From positions 124,001 to 188,000 of the forward strand of contig NZ_JAQIYM010000013.1 of the NCBI RefSeq assembly GCF_028823535.1: a stretch of 64,000 nt of DNA. Reading direction: 5' to 3'. The notes beneath the pieces are model-generated. The model saw only the letters and a program-made list of their open reading frames with translations, had not been told where the DNA came from and searched no databases. This stretch comes from Pseudomonas serbica (lineage in GTDB: Bacteria; Pseudomonadota; Gammaproteobacteria; Pseudomonadales; Pseudomonadaceae). This document shows, piece after piece, positions 31,820-40,031 of the stretch; within the stretch, counting starts at the first letter, position 1; every line of letters begins with the position of its first letter. The position numbers and the translations under genes were made by a program.

Positions 31820-32692
31820 TTAACCGCCGAGAGTCAACAGTTCACAGCCAGAATGAAAACCGAATAACTCTCCGGGAGCTTCCACTAGCAACGACCGCAT
31901 AATCTGAGTCGAACACTCCAGCGCTTGAAACTGCTCCACCACCGTACCGAAACCAATGCTGTCTTCATGCTGGGTGTGTGGCCAATCGCTGCCCCAAACC
32001 AAACGGCGCACACCGAAACCCTGCAACAGTAGTGGTAAGGCAATCCGAGCAAATTTCAGGTTCTGTTGATCCGTTCCTTCCAATCGATAGATGCCGGAAA
32101 CTTTCATCCATACCTGCCCGCTTACCCCCAGTTCTAGCATCTCGCGAAAGCCTGGTTGATCAACACTCAAACGGGCATCCGGACGACCGAAGTGATCGAT
32201 CACGAGTTTGATGCCAAATGGCATCAGCTGACGGATCAATTTCGGTAAATCCTCCACGTGGCGGTGTAACTCCACATGCCAATCCAGTTCAGCGATGTGG
32301 CCAAAGAAGTCCTTCCAAGCAGCGTCGCGAAAGTCAGGCAAGACTTTCCCCATAAGGTTCAAGCGAACGCCCACCACACCAATCCGAGCCATGTCGTTCA
32401 ATGCATCGCGACTGATGTCACGATCCAGCACCACGACCCCTCTTAACGCCTCCGGCGCCTGGCGCAACGCGTCTAGCAGGTAGCTGTTGTCGGTACCCAG
32501 AAAACTTGGCTGCACCAACACACCATGACTCAGACCATGGGCTCGCAAATGCGCCAGGTAGTTCTTGAGCGTGGCGTCGTAGCCAGGGGTATAACGCCGC
32601 ACGGCGGCCAGGTTCAGCTCACGATTGAACACGTGAGCATGGGAATCGATGCCGGTGATCGGCGTATTACAGGTATCAGGCATGGCTTTCAT
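31820..32692 (-). CDS. amidohydrolase of the PDC-hydrolase-like group
   Basis: A 290-residue TIM-barrel protein: GIDSHAHVFNREL (His18, His20), GVLVQPSFLGTDNSYLLDAL, VVGVRLNLMGKVLPDF, LVIDHFGRPDAR and WGSDWPHTQ. These are the metal or substrate residues of amidohydrolase_2, and the order is like the LigI-type hydrolase at 40032. It probably hydrolyses a lactone-type ring acid. The start among MMKAMPDT is ambiguous (32692 chosen, 32683 possible). It is 19 bases behind the MFS gene and likely co-transcribed with it. Confidence 0.8.
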   Translation of the reverse strand: MKAMPDTCNTPITGIDSHAHVFNRELNLAAVRRYTPGYDATLKNYLAHLRAHGLSHGVLVQPSFLGTDNSYLLDALRQAPEALRGVVVLDRDISRDALNDMARIGVVGVRLNLMGKVLPDFRDAAWKDFFGHIAELDWHVELHRHVEDLPKLIRQLMPFGIKLVIDHFGRPDARLSVDQPGFREMLELGVSGQVWMKVSGIYRLEGTDQQNLKFARIALPLLLQGFGVRRLVWGSDWPHTQHEDSIGFGTVVEQFQALECSTQIMRSLLVEAPGELFGFHSGCELLTLGG

Positions 32693-32711
32693 CATTCGAA
32701 GGTAAGGGTCA

Positions 32712-34001
32712 TCAGGCCCGCGCACTCTCGTTACCGTTGACCGTGGATTGCACCAAAGTATTCGAGGCTTCGAGGGCACGACCACGGGTTTCCGGTAGAC
32801 AAAGCGCCGCGATCACCGCTACACCATAGGCAATTCCTGCGTCGATACCGATCGCAGACCCCAAGGACATGGAGTCGCTCATGTGACCGACCAGGAATGG
32901 GAAGACCGCGGAGAGCACCCGGCCAAAGTTGTAGCAGAAACCCACACCGGCGCCGCGCACGTCAGCGGGGTACAGTTCGTTGAACAATGCCCCGAGGCTG
33001 GCTGGAATGCCTGCCGCGAAGAATCCGAGCGGGAATCCCAGGAACAGCATCTGGGTATTGGTCAGTGGCAGGAACACATAGCACTGCACAGTGACGACAC
33101 AGCACAACGCAAACAGCACGATGTTTTTACGACGGCCAATGCGGTCGATCAAAAATCCACTGACCACACACCCGCACCAGAAGGCGAAGATGATCACCGC
33201 CAGGTAACCACCAGAGTTCAACACCGAAAGGTTACGCTCAGTCTTGAGGAACGTCGGCAGCCAGGTCATCACCGCGTGGTAACCACCGTGCGCGCCCAAG
33301 CCCAACAGGCCACCGAATAGTGTCACGCGGATCAGTTCGGGACGGAAAATACCTGCCAGGGATTTGAAGAAACTTTGCGGGATGGCTTTTTCTTTTTGCA
33401 GACGTTGGAAACTGTCAGGCTCCTCAACATTGCGCCGTACCCAGATAATCAGGAACGACGGCAGCAAGCCAACGATAAACATCACACGCCAGGCCATATC
33501 CTGCGGCACGAACGAGTAAATCAACGCAAATACACCGACCGCCAGCCCCCAACCCACAGCCCAGGCGCTCTGCACTGTGCCCATCACCTTGCCACGAAAT
33601 TTAGGGTTGATGGTCTCGGCCATCAGTACTGCGCCGGCGGCCCATTCTCCACCAATACCGAAGCCTTGCAGTGCCTTGACGACCAGCAACTGATGGAATC
33701 CGGTGACGAACGCGGAAAGAAAAGTGAAGAAAGAGAACCACAAAATCATCCACTGCAGCGTGCGCACACGGCCGTAACGGTCGGACAATGTCCCCCCTAC
33801 CCAACCGCCGATGGCTGATGTCACCAGCGTAACTCCGCTGATCAGCCCCGCATCGCCCTTGGTCAGTGCGAAAGCGGCGATCAGCGCTGGAATCGCCAGG
33901 CCGAACATTTGTACTTCCAATGCGTCGAGCGACCATCCGCCGAAGCAGGCCCAAAACGTTTTGCGCTCCCGAGGAGTGACTTGGCGATACCAGCTAAACA
34001 T
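32712..34001 (-). CDS. MFS transporter, aromatic/organic acid symporter type (AAHS)
   Basis: A 429-residue carrier with 12 spans. MFS motif GTLSDRYGRVRTLQW sits in the loop between spans 2 and 3, GFGIGGEWAAGAVLMAE in span 4, and FLIDRIGRRKNI in the second half. The pattern fits AAHS-family transporters for aromatic or carboxylic acids with protons. AAGGA eight bases before the ATG at 34001 fixes the start; upstream open frame is rejected. It is between a GntR regulator and an amidohydrolase, all leftward. Confidence 0.85.
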   Translation of the reverse strand: MFSWYRQVTPRERKTFWACFGGWSLDALEVQMFGLAIPALIAAFALTKGDAGLISGVTLVTSAIGGWVGGTLSDRYGRVRTLQWMILWFSFFTFLSAFVTGFHQLLVVKALQGFGIGGEWAAGAVLMAETINPKFRGKVMGTVQSAWAVGWGLAVGVFALIYSFVPQDMAWRVMFIVGLLPSFLIIWVRRNVEEPDSFQRLQKEKAIPQSFFKSLAGIFRPELIRVTLFGGLLGLGAHGGYHAVMTWLPTFLKTERNLSVLNSGGYLAVIIFAFWCGCVVSGFLIDRIGRRKNIVLFALCCVVTVQCYVFLPLTNTQMLFLGFPLGFFAAGIPASLGALFNELYPADVRGAGVGFCYNFGRVLSAVFPFLVGHMSDSMSLGSAIGIDAGIAYGVAVIAALCLPETRGRALEASNTLVQSTVNGNESARA

Positions 34002-34134
34002 GATTCTTATCCTTATAAGTAGAACGTAAGGCAGCCGAGAGCGAACCGCACCGCTACAGGGCCAGTTTTGGCAAACAATCAGGAAACCAGCGACGACCTG
34101 GGCGTCGCTGAACAATTCGCTACACGGGCAGGCG

Positions 34135-34866
34135 CTAGCGAATATCCACGCTGTAGCGGAAGTGCTCTGCGTGCCCGCGAGAACGGCGCCACTCCAGTGG
34201 CGTACCGGCGTAATCCCGGGCCAGACGCTCAATCACCACCACCGGACTGTTTACGGGTACTTGCAGCAATCGAGCATGCAGGTCATTCACTGATTCAGCG
34301 GTCAGCGTTTCTTCGGCCGATGCGACAACCTGTCCGCACACCTCTTCGTAAATCGGATAAAGCAGCGGCCCTTTGCGACTCAGGTCGATCTCCAGAAGCG
34401 GCTGAAAGCGGTTGCGGGGCAACCAGATTTCTTCAGCGAGCACTGGCTTAACATCGAGCAGACGCACACGGACAATACGAATTACCGGCGCATCGACCGG
34501 CAATCCTAGCGCTTGCGCTACGGCCGAGGGTGCGGCAACTGGCTCGATCGAGAGGATGCGGCTCTCCGGTACCTGGCGCTCACCGGAAGCAGTTTGGAAA
34601 CGAAAGAAGCGGAACAAAGAGGATTGAAACTGCGGTCGGCGAATGAAAGTCCCTCGCCCCTGCTGACGCTCCAGAATGCCCTCACTGACCAACGCATCAA
34701 TTGCTTTTCGCACCGTGCCGGTAGACAGCTGGTACTCCGCTGAAAGCACAGCCTCGGTAGGAATCGCCTCACCAGGACGCCAGCGATTGTTGGCGATCTG
34801 CTCAGCCAATTGGTCACGCAGGCGTTGGTAGAGCGGCAGGCGAGTATCACTGGGGAGAGAACTCAT
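34135..34866 (-). CDS. GntR/HutC-family regulator with UTRA domain
   Basis: A 243-residue protein. The N-terminal winged helix has LYQRLRDQLAEQIANNRWRP and LSTGTVRKAIDALVSEGILE. The C-terminal UTRA effector domain (about 95-240) has VIRIVRVRLLDVKPVLAEEIWLP and VVVIERLARDYAGTPLEWRR. It likely represses the MFS-amidohydrolase genes 133 bases downstream until a carboxylic acid ligand binds. A perfect palindrome lies 20 bases before its start. Confidence 0.88.
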   Translation of the reverse strand: MSSLPSDTRLPLYQRLRDQLAEQIANNRWRPGEAIPTEAVLSAEYQLSTGTVRKAIDALVSEGILERQQGRGTFIRRPQFQSSLFRFFRFQTASGERQVPESRILSIEPVAAPSAVAQALGLPVDAPVIRIVRVRLLDVKPVLAEEIWLPRNRFQPLLEIDLSRKGPLLYPIYEEVCGQVVASAEETLTAESVNDLHARLLQVPVNSPVVVIERLARDYAGTPLEWRRSRGHAEHFRYSVDIR

Positions 34867-34885
34867 GGACTTTATTCACCTTGTT

Positions 34886-34901
34886 ATATAGTCATCTATA
34901 T
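34886..34901. promoter_or_regulatory. candidate GntR operator
   Basis: ATATAG-TCAT-CTATAT, a perfect 6-4-6 inverted repeat just upstream of the GntR gene, consistent with autoregulation. Confidence 0.6.
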
Positions 34902-34989
34902 GAATTTTGCGTCGAGTATTTCCCCAGACGACTCGGCTGTCAAGAAGGGTCGAGTCGTCTTGCAGACGAATGGCTGCCATGTCTGAAGG

Positions 34990-35280
34990 CTAGTCAAAGC
35001 CATGCAAGCTATGAACCTCTCAAGCTGTTTGGCGGCGAGCATGTCTGAACGTAACAACACGCCGCGCAAAATCGCCAAATCGCCCGTTTCAATCACTGGG
35101 CTAGGTACAGTGATGCCGATGTGGGCGAAAAACGCATCCATTGCCCTGCTAGTCCGAGGCACGATGCACGATGCACGATGCACTCACCATACTCAGTCAG
35201 ACGCATACCATCGACGTGTCGCTCAAACAGCGAAATACCGAGCCGTTTCTCTAAAGAATGGATGGAGAGCGTCACAACAG
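34990..35280 (-). pseudogene. LysR-family regulator remnant
   Basis: Two LysR fragments lie in different frames. HSLEKRLGISLFERHVDGMRLTEYG (about 35260-35190) is the end of a LysR helix-turn-helix and wing. DAFFAHIGITVPSPVIETGD followed by LAILRGVLLRSDMLAA (about 35140-35030) is part of the effector domain. More than 150 residues between them and the ends are missing, and a GCACGAT triplication sits at the junction. Non-functional. Confidence 0.75.
35159..35179 (+). repeat. GCACGAT tandem repeat (3 units)
   Basis: Three perfect seven-base units at the joint of the broken LysR gene; the length of seven shifts the frame per unit. Confidence 0.9.
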
Positions 35281-35361
35281 GCTGACCACGAAAAAGGACA
35301 GCGGATGCCTTGGAAACACTCTGTATTCGACGACACGAAGGAACGCCCGAATCTGCATGAG

Positions 35362-35400
35362 ATTCGGTAGTTCAAGACTGTGCATGTGCATCTACCGAAT
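35362..35400. promoter_or_regulatory. inverted repeat upstream of galB
   Basis: ATTCGGTAG and CTACCGAAT, nine-base perfect arms 21 bases apart, with an inner TGCA-TG-TGCA. It lies 140 bases ahead of galB and is a possible regulator site or hairpin. Confidence 0.4.
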
Positions 35401-35540
35401 TTTCGAGGAAGCAGATGCACAACATGCAGAACCCATCGCGATAAGTAAAACGTATACCCACTACCGCCGAACGCATTATTCAACTCCCTCCTCAAATGCG
35501 AACGTGGGCTCTATCAAACAACCGCAAAAGGAGCCCTCCA

Positions 35541-36275
35541 ATGATCGAAAAAACAAAAACCGCACTGGTTGTCAGCGCCCACTCTGCCGACTTCGTTTGG
35601 CGCGCTGGTGGCGCCATAGCCCTGCATGCTCAACAAGGTCACGCTGTTCACATCGTGTGCCTTTCCTATGGAGAGAGAGGTGAGTCGGCCAAGCTCTGGC
35701 GCAAAGGCGATATGTCTGAAGACAAGGTCAAAACAGCGCGTCGCAGCGAGGCTGAAGCCGCAGCGGAGATCCTTGGCGCGAGCGTGGAGTTTTTCGATAT
35801 CGGCGACTACCCGATGCGGGCCGACAAAGAAACGCTGTTTCGCTTAGCCGATGTATTTCGTCGCGTTCAACCGGAGTTTGTCCTCAGTCACTCGATCAAA
35901 GACCCCTACAACTATGATCACCCGCTAGCGATGAACCTGACGCAGGAAGCCCGCATCATCGCCCAGGCTGAAGGCTACAAACCTGGCGAGAAAATTGTGG
36001 GGGCCCCGCCTGTCTACAGTTTCGAACCCCATCAGCCTGAGCAATGTGAATGGCGCCCGGATGTACTGCTGGATATCACTGAGGTCTGGGACAAAAAATA
36101 TGCCGCCATCCAGTGCATGGCAGGCCAGGAACATCTCTGGGAGTACTACACCCGTGTTGCGCTGCAACGTGGAGTGCAGGCCAAACGCAACGTGGGCATC
36201 GCCTCCACCCGCAACATCGTTTACGCAGAGGGCTACCAAAGCATCTTCCCACGGGTAACGGAGAACTTGGCATGA
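35541..36275 (+). CDS. galB: 4-oxalomesaconate hydratase, PIG-L type (GalB)
   Basis: A 244-residue PIG-L-fold protein starting MIEKTKTALVVSAHSADFVWRAGG. AHSAD replaces the AHPDD zinc motif of PIG-L deacetylases, a feature I associate with GalB. SHSIKDPYNYDHPLA carries further metal ligands. GalB hydrates 4-oxalomesaconate to 4-carboxy-4-hydroxy-2-oxoadipate in gallate catabolism. AGGAG eight bases before the ATG at 35541 decides the start. Its stop overlaps galC by four bases. First gene of a four-gene run. Confidence 0.88.
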   Translation: MIEKTKTALVVSAHSADFVWRAGGAIALHAQQGHAVHIVCLSYGERGESAKLWRKGDMSEDKVKTARRSEAEAAAEILGASVEFFDIGDYPMRADKETLFRLADVFRRVQPEFVLSHSIKDPYNYDHPLAMNLTQEARIIAQAEGYKPGEKIVGAPPVYSFEPHQPEQCEWRPDVLLDITEVWDKKYAAIQCMAGQEHLWEYYTRVALQRGVQAKRNVGIASTRNIVYAEGYQSIFPRVTENLA

Positions 36276-36988
36276 GCACATTGATCGGAAAAACCGGCAT
36301 TGTCGTACGCAATATTCCCCGTGCTGACTCGGCGTTGATCGACGAACTGGATCGCTTTGGGGTTGCCACCGTGCATGAAGCCCAGGGGCGTAAAGGCCTG
36401 CTAGATTGCGCCATTCGCCCGATCCAGCAAAACCAGAGCATTAGCGGAACAGCGGTAACCGTGTTGGTCGCGCCTGGTGACAACTGGATGTTTCACGTAG
36501 CAGTCGAACAATGCCAACCCGACGATATTCTTGTGGTCGCGACATCGTCGCCCTGCTCCGATGGCTACTTCGGCGACTTGCTCGCCACCTCGTTAATGGC
36601 CAGGGGAGTACGCGCCCTGATCATTGACGCCGGTGTACGCGATACCCGAACACTACGCGACATGGGCTTCAAGGTATGGTCGCGGGCAGTTCATGCCCAG
36701 GGTACCGTCAAGGAAACCCTGGGCTCAGTCAATGTGCCAATCATCTGCGCTGGCCAATTGGTCGAGCCCGGAGACGTTATCGTGGCAGACGATGATGGCG
36801 TAGTCGTTGTCCGCCGAGACGAGTTACCCGAAGTGTTTGAAACCAGCCGAAAACGCGCTCGGCTCGAAGAAGAGAAACGCGTACGCCTGGCAGCGGGTGA
36901 ATTGGGGCTGGATATCTACGAGATGCGTCAGAAGCTCGCTGACCGAGGCCTGAGATACCACGACAGTCTCACTGACCTGCAAGGATAA
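36272..36988 (+). CDS. galC: 4-carboxy-4-hydroxy-2-oxoadipate aldolase (GalC/LigK)
   Basis: A 238-residue protein of the RraA-like aldolase family: VATVHEAQGRKGLLD, DILVVATSSPCSDGYFGDLLA and LIIDAGVRDTRTLRDMGF (Arg and Asp of the metal/pyruvate site), GDVIVADDDGVVVV. It splits the hydratase product to pyruvate and oxaloacetate and usually also decarboxylates oxaloacetate. The ATG at 36272 overlaps the galB stop (ATGA), so translation is coupled. Confidence 0.92.
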   Translation: MSTLIGKTGIVVRNIPRADSALIDELDRFGVATVHEAQGRKGLLDCAIRPIQQNQSISGTAVTVLVAPGDNWMFHVAVEQCQPDDILVVATSSPCSDGYFGDLLATSLMARGVRALIIDAGVRDTRTLRDMGFKVWSRAVHAQGTVKETLGSVNVPIICAGQLVEPGDVIVADDDGVVVVRRDELPEVFETSRKRARLEEEKRVRLAAGELGLDIYEMRQKLADRGLRYHDSLTDLQG

Positions 36989-36993
36989 CCTTC

Positions 36994-38082
36994 ATGCACC
37001 AGACTCGTATTCCGTGTCTCTTGATGCGTGGAGGTACCTCCAAGGGTGCTTACTTCATGGCCGACGACCTGCCGCCCGAAGGCAAGCTGCGTGACCGAGT
37101 ACTTTTGGCCGTCATGGGATCTCCCGATGCACGCCAGATCGACGGCATCGGTGGGGCAAACTCTCTGACCAGCAAAGTCGCAATCATCAGTCGCTCAGAT
37201 CGTCCGGATGCGGATGTCGATTACCTGTTTGCCCAGGTCTCAGTCGATCAAGCTCAAGTTGATTACGGCCAGAACTGTGGAAACATCCTCGCTGGCGTCG
37301 GCCCATTTTCGATTGAGCGTGGGCTGATAAACACCGACAAATCGCAGACAAGCGTGCGGATTTTCATGGTCAATACCGGCCAGATCGCTGTAGCTAATGT
37401 ACCCACGCCAGGCGGCATCATTGAGTACGCTGGTGAGACTCGAATCGACGGTGTTCCAGGCACCAGTGCCCCACTGATTGTCGAGTTTGAAAACATTGCC
37501 GGCTCCAGTTGCGGAACACTGCTACCGACTGGTCACGCCATTGATCGCATCGACGGTATCGAAGTCACGTGTATCGACAACGGGATGCCTGTTGTACTGA
37601 TCAGGGCCGCTGATGTGGGTTGCACGGGTTACGAGCTCCCCGAGCAATTGGACGCCAACATCGAGCTCAAAGCGTTATTGGAATCAATCCGACTGCAAGC
37701 GGGCCCTTTGATGAATCTGGGGGATGTCCGCGAGCGCACAGTACCGAAAATGTCATTGATAGCTGCCCCTCGCAATGGTGGCGCAATTTGCAGCCGTACC
37801 TTCATTCCTCATCGCTGTCACACATCGATCGGGGTGTTCGGCGCTGTCAGTGTCGCCTCTGCTTGCCAGGTTGGGGGGACAGTTGCAAGCAACCTAGCCC
37901 AAGTGGAAACAGCTGATCGAGTGCAATTGTCTGTTGAGCATCCAACGGGAGAGTTTACGGTCGAGCTTCGTTTGATTGCCGGTCAGGTAGCCGGGTGCGG
38001 ATTGGTGCGCACGGCCCGACTTCTGTTCGACGGTAACGTTCTCATCCCTGGCGATATCTGGCAAAACTCGGTGAAATCATAA
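36994..38082 (+). CDS. galD: 4-oxalomesaconate tautomerase (GalD, PrpF-like)
   Basis: A 362-residue protein of the PrpF/DAP-epimerase fold: PCLLMRGGTSKGAYFMADDL, DARQIDGIGGANSLTSKVAI, Cys in DYGQNCGNILAGVGPF and FIPHRCHTSIGVFGA. GalD interconverts keto and enol forms of 4-oxalomesaconate before hydration. AAGGA precedes the ATG. The stop overlaps the next gene (TAATG). Confidence 0.92.
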   Translation: MHQTRIPCLLMRGGTSKGAYFMADDLPPEGKLRDRVLLAVMGSPDARQIDGIGGANSLTSKVAIISRSDRPDADVDYLFAQVSVDQAQVDYGQNCGNILAGVGPFSIERGLINTDKSQTSVRIFMVNTGQIAVANVPTPGGIIEYAGETRIDGVPGTSAPLIVEFENIAGSSCGTLLPTGHAIDRIDGIEVTCIDNGMPVVLIRAADVGCTGYELPEQLDANIELKALLESIRLQAGPLMNLGDVRERTVPKMSLIAAPRNGGAICSRTFIPHRCHTSIGVFGAVSVASACQVGGTVASNLAQVETADRVQLSVEHPTGEFTVELRLIAGQVAGCGLVRTARLLFDGNVLIPGDIWQNSVKS

Positions 38083-38993
38083 TGACCACAACCTTGTCTC
38101 TAATCGGTTTCGGCGAAGCAGGCGCTATTTTCGGCCAAGACCTCGCCGCGCTGGATGTAAAAATCTACGCCTATGATCGACTCCTTGAAGATCCTGCTCA
38201 ACGAACTGCACTGCGTGTTCGCTCTCAACGGTGTGGCGTTCAACTATGTGAAAGTGCGGCTCAGGCGATAGCGCTTGGCGAGTGGGTAATATCAGCAGTC
38301 ACGGCGGATAACGCACTCGAAGTCGCACTGAACGCGGCGCCACTGATGAGGCGTGGACAACTGTTCATCGACATCAACTCGGTCGCCCCCTCTACGAAGC
38401 GTGCAGCGGCTACGGCCATGCAGCAATACGGCATCGATTACATCGATGCGGCTGTCATGGCACCAGTCCCCCCCCAGCGCTTGAAAACCCCCATTCTTTT
38501 GGGCGGCGAACGTGCTGACCAGGTTGCCGAACGATTGGGCGAGCTAGGAATGAACGTGCGGGTAGTGGCCAACGTGATCGGCGTAGCATCAGCAATCAAG
38601 ATGTGTCGAAGCATCATGATTAAAGGCCTGGAAGCGCTCACAACCGAATGCCTGAGTACTGCTCGCCAGTACCATGCCGAGGATGAGGTGCTGGCGTCGT
38701 TGCACGAAAGTTTCCCGCAAATGGGTTGGGACGACACTCTGCCTCACTACTTGATAAGTCGTGTGGCCGAACATGGTCGGCGTCGATCTGAGGAAATGAA
38801 GGAGGTGGCGAAAACTTCTCGCGACGTAGACGTTGTTCCGAACATGAGTCTTGCCATCGTCGATGCTCAAAAAGGGCTCGTCGACGCCATGCGTGACGCT
38901 GATATCGGTTACCCAAGTCTTGAGCCATTCGACTGGCCAAACCTAATCGACACGTTGTATGGCAGTCCAGTAGCCCGTGAAAGCGCTATATAG
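38082..38993 (+). CDS. NAD(P)-binding dehydrogenase with DUF1932 domain
   Basis: A 303-residue protein. The N-terminal Rossmann fold has LSLIGFGEAGAIFGQDLAAL; FIDINSVAPSTKRAAA and IDAAVMAPVPPQRLKTPIL are beta-hydroxyacid-dehydrogenase-like. The C-terminal DUF1932 helices include ASAIKMCRSIMIKGLEALTTE with the conserved Lys. It probably oxidises or reduces a hydroxy/oxo acid. Coupling to galD (TAATG overlap) places it in the 4-oxalomesaconate pathway, but its step is not defined. Confidence 0.8.
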   Translation: MTTTLSLIGFGEAGAIFGQDLAALDVKIYAYDRLLEDPAQRTALRVRSQRCGVQLCESAAQAIALGEWVISAVTADNALEVALNAAPLMRRGQLFIDINSVAPSTKRAAATAMQQYGIDYIDAAVMAPVPPQRLKTPILLGGERADQVAERLGELGMNVRVVANVIGVASAIKMCRSIMIKGLEALTTECLSTARQYHAEDEVLASLHESFPQMGWDDTLPHYLISRVAEHGRRRSEEMKEVAKTSRDVDVVPNMSLAIVDAQKGLVDAMRDADIGYPSLEPFDWPNLIDTLYGSPVARESAI

Positions 38994-39031
38994 GAAAAGC
39001 GGTAACATAGCCTTTTACCAGAGTCGCGCTC

Positions 39032-39916
39032 ATGGATCTAAAACAGCTCGAATGTTTCGTAAGGGTGGCCGAGTTCGGAAGTTTCACCAAGGCGGCGGCT
39101 GTACTGAACATTTCCCAGTCGGTTGTCAGCCGTCAAGTTAGGCAACTTGAGGTCGAACTGCAGGAGCATCTACTGCTGCGAAATGGTCGAGGGGTATTGC
39201 TTACCGCTTCCGGACAACGCTTGTTCGATCATGGCAAAGGAATCTTGCGTCAAGTGCAAGTGGCTCGTGAGGATCTCCGCGAACAACGCGATACCTTGTC
39301 GGGCAAAGTGGTCGTCGGGCTTCCTCCCAGCATTTCCCGACGACACACCGTGGCACTGGTATCGGCCTTTCGCGAACGCTTTCCCGACTGCATATTAGGG
39401 ATCAAAGAGGGTCTGACTCACTCGATGCGCGAGTGGCTGCTACTCGGTCGCCTGGATTTCGCCCTACTCTTCAATCCTGGCCACAGCGCTCAATTGCAGT
39501 ATGAGCACATCCATTCAGAGCCACTGATGCTCATCGGTGGCCAGCACTCGAACCTTCCCGCCCAGGTAGCGATGAAAGACTTGGGTCAATACCCTTTGAT
39601 CACTCCCAGCGAACCTCACTCCATACGTCGTCTCATCGAAAGTGAAGCCTCACGTCACGAAGTGCACCTCAACGTATGTCTGGAAATCGATAGCATTCCG
39701 TCACTGCTGGAACTCATCAACCTCAACATGGGCTACGGTGTGCTTTTTCGCTCGGCTCTCGCTAATAGAGACGGGAAACTGGAGGGGCTCAAAGCTGCGC
39801 AGATCGTTGATCCATCTATCCAGACACATCTATTCATCGGCACGTTTGAGCAACGCCCCTTGTCTCGCTTGGCAGTAGAGACAATGGCTCTGGTTCGTGA
39901 AATCTGCATAGCCTAA
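39032..39916 (+). CDS. LysR-family regulator of the PDC/4-oxalomesaconate genes
   Basis: A 294-residue LysR protein: MDLKQLECFVRVAEFGSF, AVLNISQSVVSRQVRQLE (helix-turn-helix), and an effector domain with VVVGLPPSISRRHTVALVS and LDFALLFNPGH. It stands between galBCD-DUF1932 and the PDC hydrolase unit. A LysR-type T-N11-A palindrome lies just beyond its stop, ahead of the hydrolase gene. Likely activator with a tricarboxylate ligand. Confidence 0.88.
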   Translation: MDLKQLECFVRVAEFGSFTKAAAVLNISQSVVSRQVRQLEVELQEHLLLRNGRGVLLTASGQRLFDHGKGILRQVQVAREDLREQRDTLSGKVVVGLPPSISRRHTVALVSAFRERFPDCILGIKEGLTHSMREWLLLGRLDFALLFNPGHSAQLQYEHIHSEPLMLIGGQHSNLPAQVAMKDLGQYPLITPSEPHSIRRLIESEASRHEVHLNVCLEIDSIPSLLELINLNMGYGVLFRSALANRDGKLEGLKAAQIVDPSIQTHLFIGTFEQRPLSRLAVETMALVREICIA

Positions 39917-39924
39917 GCAAGCGC

Positions 39925-39939
39925 ATGCTAAATCAGCAT
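39925..39939. promoter_or_regulatory. LysR-type T-N11-A site ahead of the PDC hydrolase gene
   Basis: ATGCT-AAATC-AGCAT, a perfect 5-5-5 inverted repeat with the T-N11-A core, 93 bases before the hydrolase start. Confidence 0.6.
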
Positions 39940-40031
39940 AACTGCTAGAGCCCGCATCTGGTTGTTGTCGAGCGTAGAGACCGCCACCATCGGGGCTATC
40001 GCTTCCGCTAACAATGACCAAAGGACACGAG

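Noticed and set aside
35541..36275. PIG-L protein as a sugar deacetylase
   Set aside because: The zinc motif is AHSAD rather than AHPDD and it is coupled to galC and galD, which fits the GalB hydratase better.
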